Shown in pieces: positions 37,066-46,500 of a DNA stretch of 64,000 bases; the stretch's first letter is position 1; every line of letters begins with the position of its first letter. Below the pieces are notes generated by a model that was not told the DNA's origin, did not search any database, and saw only the letters and a program-made list of their open reading frames with translations. Position numbers and translations under genes: made by a program. Source of the stretch: Crocinitomicaceae bacterium (lineage in GTDB: Bacteria; Bacteroidota; Bacteroidia; Flavobacteriales_D; Crocinitomicaceae); contig JABURP010000041.1 of the NCBI GenBank assembly GCA_014762645.1, positions 1-64,000 on the forward strand. Reading direction: 5' to 3'.

Positions 37066-38160
37066 ATGACTGTACAGGATATCATTAAACATCTGGAAGA
37101 ACTGGCACCATTGAGCAGCCAGGAAAGTTACGATAATTCAGGACTTATTGTCGGAGAGTATGGACAAGAAGTCAACAACGCCTTAATCTCGCTGGATTGC
37201 ACGGAAGAAATTGTTCAGGAAGCCATAGAAAAAGACTGCAACCTGATCATTTCGCATCATCCAATTGTCTTTAAGGGACTGAAAAAGTTAACGGGTAAAA
37301 ACTATGTTGAACGAACTATTATCAAAGCTATTCAGAACAACATTGCGATTTATGCTATCCACACGAATCTGGACAACTTCAAGTTAGGAGTTAATAAAAA
37401 AATCGGAGATCTTTTAGGGGTATCAAATCCACAAATTCTTGCGCCTGTTCAAGGAAAATTACTCAAGCTTGTGGTTTATGTGCCGCTGGATAAAATGGAA
37501 GTTGTACGAACAGCTCTGTTTACTGCCGGCGCCGGTGAAATTGGAAATTACAGTGAGTGCAGTTTTCACGGTGAGGGCACAGGGACCTACAAGGGGAATG
37601 AGGATTCGAATCCGGCTTATGGCAAAAAAAATGAACGCAACTATGAACCGGAGGGTAGATTAGAAGTGTTGGTTAGCACCCATCAAACAAAACATGTGGT
37701 GAATGCCATGCTCAATGCACATCCGTATGAGGAAGTAGCCTATGACCTGATTCCACTCTTGAATGAAAATAAATTTGAAGGGGCCGGAATGATTGGGGAG
37801 CTGGATAAAGAGATGGATGAAATGAGTTTTCTGGCCTTATTGAAAGAAACCTTTAAAACAGGGTGCATCCGTCATACAAACCTGTTAAACAAACCCATTA
37901 AAAAAGTGGCATGGTGCGGAGGATCCGGCAGTTTCTTACTTTCAAATGCAAAAGCAAAAAAAGCAGATATATTTATTACAGGGGACTTTAAATATCATGA
38001 ATTTTTTGATGCAGAAAATCAATTAGTTGTAGCTGATATTGGGCATTTTGAAAGTGAACAATTTACAATTGAGCTTATAGCCGATCTTATCCGAAAAAAA
38101 ATTCCTACATTTGCACCCTATTTAACGGAACAGAACACCAATCCGGTTAATTATTTCTGA
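37066..38160 (+). CDS. Nif3-like dinuclear metal-center hexameric protein
   Basis: 364 aa. The conserved metal-binding region is IISHHPIVFKGLKKL in the N-terminal half, IHTNLDN nearby, and IGHFESEQFTIE in the C-terminal half. The central insertion (about residues 125-230) is a PII-like domain as in YqfO-type members. It forms toroidal hexamers binding two metals; the family is tied to GTP cyclohydrolase I/folate chemistry, but the function is unproven. A zinc-ribbon coiled-coil gene follows four bases after its stop, a pairing also known in other bacteria. Confidence 0.92.
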   Translation: MTVQDIIKHLEELAPLSSQESYDNSGLIVGEYGQEVNNALISLDCTEEIVQEAIEKDCNLIISHHPIVFKGLKKLTGKNYVERTIIKAIQNNIAIYAIHTNLDNFKLGVNKKIGDLLGVSNPQILAPVQGKLLKLVVYVPLDKMEVVRTALFTAGAGEIGNYSECSFHGEGTGTYKGNEDSNPAYGKKNERNYEPEGRLEVLVSTHQTKHVVNAMLNAHPYEEVAYDLIPLLNENKFEGAGMIGELDKEMDEMSFLALLKETFKTGCIRHTNLLNKPIKKVAWCGGSGSFLLSNAKAKKADIFITGDFKYHEFFDAENQLVVADIGHFESEQFTIELIADLIRKKIPTFAPYLTEQNTNPVNYF

Positions 38161-38164
38161 CAAG

Positions 38165-38920
38165 ATGGCGAAAAAGAAAACTGCTGAAAACACTATAGAA
38201 GATAAACTCAACGGACTATATAACCTTCAACAAATTGATTCTAAAATAGATAAAATCAGAACACTGAGAGGTGAGTTACCTCTTGAGGTTCAGGATTTAG
38301 AAGATGAAATTGAAGGATTAGAAACCCGGTTAGCGAAACTCAATGAAGAAAATGATGAATTGGAGCAGTTGATCTCTGACCGTAAAAACATGATCAAGGA
38401 CGCTAAAGCCGCGATCAAAAAGTATACGGAACAACAAAAGAACGTTAGAAACAACAGAGAGTTTGATTCCATATCCAAAGAGATTGAGTTTCAGGAATTG
38501 GAAATTGAACTTTCAGAAAAGAAGATCAACGAGGCAAAAGCTAACATTGAGCATAAAAAAGAAGTTATTGATGCCGCTAAAGAAAAATTGGCGGAGCGTC
38601 AAAAAGATTTAGACATCAAGAAAAAAGAACTTGATGATATCTCGGCGGAGACTGAAAAAGATGAGAAAAAACTCATTAAAGAATCAGAAAAAGCAAAGCA
38701 AGCTATAGAAGAACGACTTGTTACAGCTTATGAGCGATTGAGAAATAACTCAAAAAATGGATTAGCAGTTGTTTCTATAGTTCGAGATTCTTGTGGAGGA
38801 TGCTTTAATCAAATTCCACCGCAAAGACAGATCGATATTCAAGCAAGAAAAAAGATTATTGTTTGTGAACACTGTGGTAGGATTTTAGTAGAACCACCAG
38901 AAGACGTGAAAGACAATTAA
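38165..38920 (+). CDS. Coiled-coil protein with C-terminal C4 zinc ribbon
   Basis: 251 aa. Long charged coiled coil at about residues 15-195 (heptad-rich, E/K/L) followed by a zinc ribbon with two Cys pairs (CGGCFNQIPPQRQIDIQARK...IIVCEHCGR). The layout matches the C4-type zinc-ribbon (Nif3-associated) family, whose role is not defined. It probably binds nucleic acid or protein in the cytosol. Translated right after the Nif3-like gene, and ended by a perfect terminator. Confidence 0.9.
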   Translation: MAKKKTAENTIEDKLNGLYNLQQIDSKIDKIRTLRGELPLEVQDLEDEIEGLETRLAKLNEENDELEQLISDRKNMIKDAKAAIKKYTEQQKNVRNNREFDSISKEIEFQELEIELSEKKINEAKANIEHKKEVIDAAKEKLAERQKDLDIKKKELDDISAETEKDEKKLIKESEKAKQAIEERLVTAYERLRNNSKNGLAVVSIVRDSCGGCFNQIPPQRQIDIQARKKIIVCEHCGRILVEPPEDVKDN

Positions 38921-38923
38921 GTA

Positions 38924-38957
38924 AAAACCCTGATGTGTACCATCAGGGTTTTTTATT
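38924..38957 (+). terminator. Intrinsic terminator after the nif3/zinc-ribbon operon
   Basis: AACCCTGATG-TGTAC-CATCAGGGTT is a ten-base perfect stem followed by TTTTTATTTT. Confidence 0.92.
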
Positions 38958-39028
38958 TTCACAATTTGTAGCGGAGTCAATCTGATAGTGGTGTGAGTTG
39001 TTTATGCATTTCAATTCGGTAGCATTAT

Positions 39029-39036
39029 TATATTTG
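39029..39036 (+). promoter_or_regulatory. TATATTTG promoter element for fabG
   Basis: An exact TAnnTTTG box about 58 bases before the fabG ATG. A TTC at 39010-39012 is 16 bases upstream; the expected TTG is absent. Confidence 0.45.
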
Positions 39037-39094
39037 TCTCCTTGCAGAAACCAATACGTTTTGTTTTGGTAGGCATTAAGCAAAAATTTATTCA

Positions 39095-39844
39095 ATGGGA
39101 TTATTAGACGGAAAAGTCGCGATTATTACCGGAGCCTCAAGAGGAATTGGAAAGGCTATCGCTCAAAAATTTATTGAAGAAGGCGCAAAAGTGGCCTTTA
39201 CGTATTTATCATCTGATGAAAAAGCAAAAGCTTTGGAAGCTGAACTTACATCTAGTGGTGGAGTTGCTAAGGGTTTCAAATCTAATGCTGCTGAATTTGA
39301 CGCCGCTCAGAAATTGGCAGATGCTGTCATAGAAGAATTTGGTCAAATTGATGTTTTGGTGAATAATGCAGGAATTACAAAAGACAATTTGCTCATGAGA
39401 ATGAGTGAGGAAGATTGGGACGCTGTCATTGATGTAAATTTAAAATCAACATTCAACCTGACAAAAGCGGTTTTACGTCCAATGTTAAAAGCCAGACAAG
39501 GATCGATTATTAACATGAGTTCGGTGGTTGGTGTTTCCGGAAATCCGGGTCAAGCGAACTACGCAGCTTCCAAAGCTGGTATGTTAGGATTCACAAAGTC
39601 TGTAGCACAGGAATTAGGTTCGAGAAACATTAGATGCAATGCAATTGCTCCAGGTTTTATTGAAACAGAAATGACGGCCGAACTGGACGAGAAAGTAGTT
39701 CAGGGCTGGAGAGATGGCATTCCTATGAAACGTGGAGGAACACCAGAAGATGTTGCCAAAACTACGGTATTTCTAGCTTCAGATCTATCTTCTTACGTTA
39801 CTGGACAAACTATTAACGTTTGCGGTGGAATGTTGACTTGTTAA
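39095..39844 (+). CDS. fabG: 3-oxoacyl-ACP reductase
   Basis: 249-aa SDR with the cofactor motif TGASRGIGKA, NNAGITKDNLLMRM and the catalytic YAASKAGMLGFTK preceded by MSSVVGVSG. These are classical FabG features: NADPH-dependent reduction of 3-oxoacyl-ACP in fatty acid elongation. The C-terminus INVCGGMLTC resembles the usual GGM.. ending. It stands alone, not in a fab cluster, with its own promoter-like box and terminator. Confidence 0.93.
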   Translation: MGLLDGKVAIITGASRGIGKAIAQKFIEEGAKVAFTYLSSDEKAKALEAELTSSGGVAKGFKSNAAEFDAAQKLADAVIEEFGQIDVLVNNAGITKDNLLMRMSEEDWDAVIDVNLKSTFNLTKAVLRPMLKARQGSIINMSSVVGVSGNPGQANYAASKAGMLGFTKSVAQELGSRNIRCNAIAPGFIETEMTAELDEKVVQGWRDGIPMKRGGTPEDVAKTTVFLASDLSSYVTGQTINVCGGMLTC

Positions 39845-39875
39845 TCGACAAAATCGACTTTATCTTTTTTATGCC

Positions 39876-39903
39876 AAAGCCACAAATTTTGTGGCTTTTT
39901 TTA
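39876..39903 (+). terminator. Intrinsic terminator of fabG
   Basis: AAAGCCACAAA-TT-TTGTGGCTTT followed by a T-run; near-perfect stem with a very short loop. Confidence 0.9.
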
Positions 39904-40055
39904 TATCTAAATCTTTTAGTTTAACCGAATACGGCTATTGTTCTGGTTCATGGGCAATTATTATCCATTCGTCGATTGGTCGGAATATTCTTATACTTCG
40001 TCTAGACATTATGCCTGCATAGCTAAAACTGCTTTATAAACCCTTTTATCCTCCG

Positions 40056-40063
40056 TATCTTTG
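40056..40063 (+). promoter_or_regulatory. TATCTTTG promoter element for the STAS-like gene
   Basis: Exact TAnnTTTG match with a 24-base leader before the ATG at 40088. A TTT at about 40033 is the nearest candidate for the upstream element. Confidence 0.55.
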
Positions 40064-40087
40064 TAGTCGAAAAAGCCAAGCTAACCA

Positions 40088-40519
40088 ATGGAGAAGAACG
40101 AAGTAAAGTGCAGAATTTCAACAGTAAAAAAGATTGCTGAAGACGTATTATTAATTGATATCGAAAACAAACAATCATTTGAACTGGAAGATTATCACGA
40201 AGTAAAACGCGCAGTACTAAAACTAGGTGAAGGCAGTAGTTTTTACAACATCATCAAACTAGAAGAAAATACTCTTCCGACAAAAGACGTTCGTGAAGCT
40301 TCAAGCAGTGTTGAGGGCTCCTACTATAAAAAAGCAGACGCATTTATTGTTAGTTCACTCGCCCAAAAAATTATGGGCAATGTAATGATGCGAATAAATA
40401 AACCAATTGTTCCTACAAAATTCTTCAATTCTATTGATGATGCTCATCAGTGGCTAAATGAACTGAAGGAGTCAAAATTTATTGATTCACGATCAGGTGA
40501 ATTAACTACTCTACTATAA
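40088..40519 (+). CDS. STAS/SpoIIAA-like small protein
   Basis: 143 aa, cytosolic, no signal. The pattern of alternating strands and helices, with an acidic first half (LIDIENKQSFELEDYHEVKR) and a C-terminal FFNSIDDAHQWLNELKESK, matches Bacteroidota proteins with a STAS/SpoIIAA-like fold that are often annotated as DUF. In several such proteins this region tells apart a signalling or sensory role, which I cannot show here. It is convergent with the LamG T9SS gene (14-base overlap). Confidence 0.62.
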   Translation: MEKNEVKCRISTVKKIAEDVLLIDIENKQSFELEDYHEVKRAVLKLGEGSSFYNIIKLEENTLPTKDVREASSSVEGSYYKKADAFIVSSLAQKIMGNVMMRINKPIVPTKFFNSIDDAHQWLNELKESKFIDSRSGELTTLL

Positions 40520-41507
40520 ATTTGATTCGTTGTAGTTGATCTTTGGATTGTATCGACATAATATATGATCCATTGCTAATACCGGATACATCAATACCTT
40601 CATTCACAACGTAATTCCCTGCTAACAATTGCTTTCCTGAAAGGTCATAAATTATATATTCATCCTGGTCTTGAGCTCCTTTAATATAAATAGCACCCTG
40701 CTTAGAAGGATTTGGATACACATATAAATTTGAAACCATATTTTCTTCTTCTTGACCAGCATAACATGCAGTTGCTACTGTTGAAGGCTCCCACAAACCA
40801 CCATTTAAAAGTGTTCCGTTATTCCCATTTCCACTATTATCTGGCACAACTGTTCCTGTCGATTGATCCATATTATACAATGCAATTAAATTTGGCATTG
40901 GAGTTGATATCGCACAATCTCTCCATTCACATAATTCTCTTTCTGATCTGGCCACAGTCCAAATGCGAACCTCATCAATATTACCATCAAAGAAATGGTC
41001 ATTAAAACTAAAACCACCTTTGTCGAGAGCACCTATAGACAACGGTAGATTTGTATCCAGGTCAAGATTTAATGGAATGGTCATTGTTTTGACAAGCACA
41101 CAATTAACGTAAAAAAGCAACTGGTCTCCTTTTCTTACACCGGCAATATGGTACCATTTGCCAGCATATAAATCGTCATACGTTAATGAATAATAATTAC
41201 CACCATTGCCGTGAATACTAAAATCAAGCTGAGTAGCTCCGGTATATCCAATTCTTATTCCGTAGCCAGCTCCATTTGGTGTACCAATTGTACTCAACCC
41301 TTTACTGATGATCTTACCACCACTTGGTGCTCCAAAATCATCAATGTAAATCCAGGCTTCCAGTGTAAAATCAGAGACACCTAGATCATTAACATCCCCT
41401 ACATAAATATAATCGTTAGTTCCGTCAAGGTCGACACAATGTGGAGATTGGCTCCAGGCAAATTGTAAAATGAACAATGCTGCCATTGTCAAATTTATCT
41501 TTTTCAT
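40506..41507 (-). CDS. LamG-domain T9SS type A sorting protein
   Basis: 333 aa, secreted (MKKINLTMAALFILQFAWSQ). A LamG/concanavalin domain at about residues 22-225 begins HCVDLDGTNDYIYVGDVN and ends before the sorting domain; FTLEAWIYIDDFG and FDGNIDEVRIWTVARSERE are its usual signature. The C-terminal sorting domain is at about 250-333 (NLYVYPNPSKQGAIYIKG ... ISNGSYIMSIQSKDQ). The LamG fold typically binds glycans or proteins; the ligand is unknown. Convergent with the STAS-like gene. Confidence 0.9.
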   Translation of the reverse strand: MKKINLTMAALFILQFAWSQSPHCVDLDGTNDYIYVGDVNDLGVSDFTLEAWIYIDDFGAPSGGKIISKGLSTIGTPNGAGYGIRIGYTGATQLDFSIHGNGGNYYSLTYDDLYAGKWYHIAGVRKGDQLLFYVNCVLVKTMTIPLNLDLDTNLPLSIGALDKGGFSFNDHFFDGNIDEVRIWTVARSERELCEWRDCAISTPMPNLIALYNMDQSTGTVVPDNSGNGNNGTLLNGGLWEPSTVATACYAGQEEENMVSNLYVYPNPSKQGAIYIKGAQDQDEYIIYDLSGKQLLAGNYVVNEGIDVSGISNGSYIMSIQSKDQLQRIKFIVE

Positions 41508-41610
41508 AACATTTTGTTTAGGTTAATTACCTCTAATTTATACAATAACAAGGACATATCATATTTTTAGTGAACCTTTTGGTGCAATATCAGTATACTA
41601 CAATACAATA

Positions 41611-41940
41611 ATGACTCGTGCACTACTCATATTTATAACTGGAATTACCTTTCTTGCGTGTGCTAGGAACCTAAAGGAGACTGATTCACAGGCAAAATAT
41701 ACTTTTTCTGTTAAAGGATGGGAATCATTGGGTACACAAACCCTTGTCATACTGGATGCAACTAATCCTTCTGCAATGGATCAGCAAATCACCTTTACTG
41801 TCAACGTAATAAACACAGACGGGCAGAAATTTTCGAAAGACACTACCATTAAATTTGCTAGAGACGAGAGTCAAAAAAACTTTCAATTAATTGTAGATAC
41901 CGAGGGCGAAATAGAGGACGTAATCGTTAGTGCGATCTAA
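41611..41940 (+). CDS. Small predicted lipoprotein
   Basis: 109 aa. The N-terminus MTRALLIFITGITFLACARN ends in a lipobox-like LAC, so the mature part is about 92 aa, lipid-anchored, mostly polar beta-type. No known family. Its TAA stop abuts the stop of the convergent symporter gene with no gap. A real, unassigned protein is more likely than chance, given the signal and the full-length frame. Confidence 0.6.
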   Translation: MTRALLIFITGITFLACARNLKETDSQAKYTFSVKGWESLGTQTLVILDATNPSAMDQQITFTVNVINTDGQKFSKDTTIKFARDESQKNFQLIVDTEGEIEDVIVSAI

Positions 41941-43323
41941 CTATTCATCATTTCTTTCTTCTGCATCATCTTCATGACTTAAGTTATCCAGGTATTCATC
42001 TACTTCATGCGGATGAGGGTCTCCCAGCTTACCAAGAGACTTGGCAACAACCATTGAAACTGTAGCATCCCCTGTTACATTAACTGTTGTTCTCAACATA
42101 TCAAGTGGACGATCAACCGCAAAAATCAAAGTCAATCCAATAGCGATTTGTTCAGGGGTAAATTTACCTACTGCCTGTAGAACGATTACTAACATTACCA
42201 TTCCGGCACCTGGAACGGCAGCTGAACCTATAGACGCCATCAACGCTGTGAATATTATGGTCAATTGATCCATAAAGGTCAGGTCAACCATCAATGCCTG
42301 TGCAATAAATACCGCCGCAACGGCCTGGTAAAGCGAAGTTCCATCCATATTTATTGTAGCGCCTACGGGTAAAACAAAACTAGACACCTCTTTATCTACT
42401 CCAATGTGCTCTTCTACTCTTTCAATGGTAACTGGTAAGGTTGCCGCACTACTACTCGTTGTAAATGCCAATAGCTGCGCCGGAGCCAAATTTTTAAGAA
42501 ACCAAAACGGATTCTTTTTTGTGAATAGCCACATAATAACCAGGTAAAATATGATCATTATTATCAGACCTGCGATCACAGTGAGGCCGTAATAAAGCAG
42601 TGCTTCAAGAATCTCCCAGCTCTCTGAAGAGACAATTACGGTAGCCATAAGTGCAAGAACTGCGAAAGGAGCAGATAACATTATTATATCTACCATCTTT
42701 AAAACCACGTCATTCAGTCCGTCAAAAAAGTGCTTTATCGTTGTTGTTTTCTCCGGTGGAACAAGTAACATGGCCAACCCAAAAAAGATGACGAAAAAGA
42801 TGACCTGCAACATATTGCCGTTATCTCCTAAAGCTTCAAAAACATTAGACGGCACCATGTTTTCAATGAAAGAAAGAGGTCCGGATGCCCCTTGTTCCTC
42901 AGCCGTGGTAAGTTTAGATGTTACACCTTCGTCTCCAGCATAATTTTCTGTCATTGTAACAATCGTCTCCTCGCTAATACCCTCACCTGGTTTAACCAGA
43001 TTTACAATAATTAATCCTATGGTAATCGCTACGATTGTGGTACCAACATACATCAGGATGGATCTCCCTCCAATTTTAGCGAATTTGGAGATGTCCTTCA
43101 GGTCAAGAATTCCTTTCAATAGAGATGCTACAATCAATGGAATTGCTATGAGCTTCAGGAGATTAACAAAGATAGTTCCCCAGGGCTTAACCCAATCTAT
43201 AACAAAGTCTTTTCCTCCATCAATACCCGCTAAGACAACGCCCAAAATTATCCCCAGCACCATTCCTATTATGATCCTCCAATGCAATGCTAATTTTTTC
43301 CGCGTACCCGATCTTTTTTCCAT
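41941..43323 (-). CDS. Dicarboxylate/amino acid:cation symporter (DAACS family)
   Basis: 460-aa inner-membrane transporter. The serine-rich reentrant loop TTSSSAATLPVTIERVEEHI and the substrate-site motif INMDGTSLYQAVAAVFIAQ (NMDGT) are diagnostic of the glutamate/aspartate/C4-dicarboxylate:Na+ or H+ family. About eight membrane helices plus two hairpins are visible. The C-terminal tail is acidic (DEYLDNLSHEDDAEERNDE). The substrate could be glutamate, aspartate or a C4-dicarboxylate. Monocistronic. Confidence 0.93.
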   Translation of the reverse strand: MEKRSGTRKKLALHWRIIIGMVLGIILGVVLAGIDGGKDFVIDWVKPWGTIFVNLLKLIAIPLIVASLLKGILDLKDISKFAKIGGRSILMYVGTTIVAITIGLIIVNLVKPGEGISEETIVTMTENYAGDEGVTSKLTTAEEQGASGPLSFIENMVPSNVFEALGDNGNMLQVIFFVIFFGLAMLLVPPEKTTTIKHFFDGLNDVVLKMVDIIMLSAPFAVLALMATVIVSSESWEILEALLYYGLTVIAGLIIMIIFYLVIMWLFTKKNPFWFLKNLAPAQLLAFTTSSSAATLPVTIERVEEHIGVDKEVSSFVLPVGATINMDGTSLYQAVAAVFIAQALMVDLTFMDQLTIIFTALMASIGSAAVPGAGMVMLVIVLQAVGKFTPEQIAIGLTLIFAVDRPLDMLRTTVNVTGDATVSMVVAKSLGKLGDPHPHEVDEYLDNLSHEDDAEERNDE

Positions 43324-43495
43324 GCGCCTAAAATATACTTTTTTGATTTAATGCTCTGACAATTTTTTTCGACGAGAAAAAATGTCTAACTTTCATTGAC
43401 CCGAACAATTGGATAGTCCAGTTGTTATATTAATGTGCGTTATTTTTTTACTGTGTTAAATTTATATCGACAGAGGGCAATAACTAACACCACTC

Positions 43496-43526
43496 TTGAA
43501 ATGCATGTTTAAACACATTAACTTTG
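43496..43526 (+). promoter_or_regulatory. Promoter of the 1254-aa T9SS protein
   Basis: TTG (43496-43498), 20 bases, TAACTTTG (43519-43526): an excellent match to the Bacteroidota consensus, with a 30-base leader before the ATG at 43557. Confidence 0.68.
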
Positions 43527-43556
43527 CACGTAAATTTGAACTAAACTTCACGTAAT

Positions 43557-46500
43557 ATGAAAAAAATCTTAACCTTATTCGCAACTTTTGGGCTGCTTAT
43601 GGGAACCACTTCCTATGCGCAGATTACCGTTTTTCCTTATAATGAGGATTTTGAAACGGAAACTCAGGGGCCAACTTCGGGTTGTCCGTTGAGCTATACA
43701 ATGATGGCCGCCGGCTGGACCAATGAAACCGGTGACGGTACTGACTGGACAGCTGATGTCGGAGGTACCACCTCAGGAAGTACTGGTCCTTCTGTAGACC
43801 AGATGCCGGGTACAACTACTGGCCATTATCTTTATACAGAAACCAGTGGATGTAATAGTACCACTGCAGTTTTAACCAGTCCGTCATTCGACTTACCATC
43901 ATCTGCATCAGCTGCAGCTATGGATTTTTGGTATCACATGTACGGAGCTTCAATGGGGACACTCGTAGTAGAGTATACCATTGATGGTGGTATAACATGG
44001 ACCAATATCGGTACACTAACGGACAATATTGACCTTTGGCAACAGTTTACTTTTGACCTGACGCCATTTTTAGGTAATATCGTACAGTTCAGATTTACTG
44101 GTAACCTGGGTACCAGTTTTACCAGTGACATGGCCATTGATAATTTCAATGTTGTGGCACAGGTAACAGATGATATTGGAGGATATTCTATCCAAAATCC
44201 AGTGAACCCTCTTTCAACAGGAGTTCAGACGGTTACAGGTACAATATTCAATTATGGAACGAATGATGTGACCTCTGCAACAATTGGTTGGAGTATAAAT
44301 GGTACACCTCAAACTCCAACAGTTTTACCTGCAACAGTAACAGCTGGAACAGAGTCAGGAACCATTATTTTAGGTGCTTATGACTTCCCAATTGGAACAA
44401 CAGATATTTGTATCTGGACTGAATTACCAAATGGTAATGCAGATAATGTCGCCGCGAACGATACATTTTGTGTTTCATTATGTACCGGTTTAAATGGTAC
44501 TTACACCATAGGCGGTGGAACACCGGATTATGCCACATTTGCGGATGCAACAAGTGCTTTGATGAGTTGTGGTATTTCAGGTCCTGTTGTATTTGATGTT
44601 GCAGCTGGAGTATATAATGAATCAGTTACACTCGGACCAATCTTGGGTTCAAGTGCTACAAATACAGTTACTTTTAATGGTGGTTCAGCTGCTACAACAG
44701 TTGTTGAACATGATGCTACCGGTAAAAATGGTACCATCAACCTTGAAGGTGCAGACAATGTCATTTTTGAAAATCTGACCATTAGAAACACAGGTACTAC
44801 AGACGCCTGGGGTGTTTTCTTAACAGATACTGCAGAATATGACACCATTCAAAACTGTATTATTGAGATGGCCTATTCATCAGGTATAATAGATGTTGCA
44901 GGTATTTGTGCTTCCGGAAATCCTTTGGATGACTTTACTGAAGGTAACAATGCTAACTTCTGCGCTTTTGATAACAATGTTATTACAGGTGGAGAAAGAG
45001 GAATTGTTATGGAAGGTGAAACAATTTTCGGTAATTGGATGAACGGAATTAGCATTACCAATAACCAAATCTATAATGTAGATGATTATGGTATTTATAT
45101 GGATAACCAACAATTCCTGAACATTAGTGGTAACTGGATTGATTCAATCCAACAAACATTTAGTGACGGTATTTACTTATTTGATATTGTAGACTTCAAC
45201 ATCACCAACAATATTGTCAATGTTCAAGACTACGGTGTTTATATCGCAGATGGTAATTTTGGGCTGGACGGTGCACCAACTGGAGTTTCTAATTTCATTA
45301 ACAATATGGTGACCAGTACAACTGACCGTGCGGTATATTTTGATGACGTCGAGGTTACTAATGTTTGGCACAACTCGGTTTACAATGATGGAACAGCTGC
45401 TGGAGCAATGTATGTCAATGACTTGATTAACGTTGATATCCGAAATAACATATTTGTGAGTAACGCAGATTATGCATTTGAGTCTTTGGATGATCTTACC
45501 ACAGGTTCAAATGTCCTCGATTATAATAACTACTATACAAATGGTGCAGTATTCATTAGTGAAGGGCTTGTCGCTCAACCGGACCTTGCGTCATGGCAAA
45601 CAGCACAACCAACATTGAACGTAAATTCAATCTCAGTGAATCCGGTATTTAACTCATCAACTGATCTTCACGTTGTGTCTATTGCATTAAACGATCAGGG
45701 AGATAACTCAGTAGGTGTTCCGTTGGATATTGATGGTGACACCAGACCCGCCGGTACTAATGTAGATATGGGAGCGGATGAGTTTACGCCGCTTACAGAC
45801 AATGTGGAATTAGTAGCGATTGTGTCACCTGCTGGAAGTCAGTGTGGAACAAATAATACTGAAGTGACAGTTGTAATTAGAAACCTGGCTGACACCATTT
45901 TCTCTTGCCCAATAACAGCCGTAATTACAGGTGACATTACACAAACCTTAAACACCACTTACAATGATACACTCTTGTTTAATGAGCAGGATACAGTTGT
46001 TGTAGGTACATTTAATGGTTACAACGGTGGATTTATTAATATTACGGCCTATACTGAATACCCTGGTGATCAAGACACTTCAAATGACACCATATATGAT
46101 AAAGCGTCTACATTAATACCATTTGAACCTGCTGGAACAAGTGACCCAAGTTGTGGATACGATACAACTACTCTCTATGCGGACACCACCTATATTTCAA
46201 ACTTTTTTGATTGGTGGGATTCAGCATCTGGAGGTTCAATAGTAGGTACTGGTAATTCGTTCGTTGTACCTTCTATCGCTACACAAGACACCTACTACCT
46301 GGCTTATCAGGCTGGAGGGTTAGATAGTATGATGACCACGCTTACAGGTACCAATGGCTGTAGTGGAGGAAACATGTTTGATGTTACTTCTGTGAGTGGA
46401 ATCAGTATTTCTGGCTTCCGTGTTAACAGTGGTTTAGCTGCCGGAACCAATGTGCCGGTAACCATCCATTATATTGCAGGTGGATATGCAGGTAACGAAA

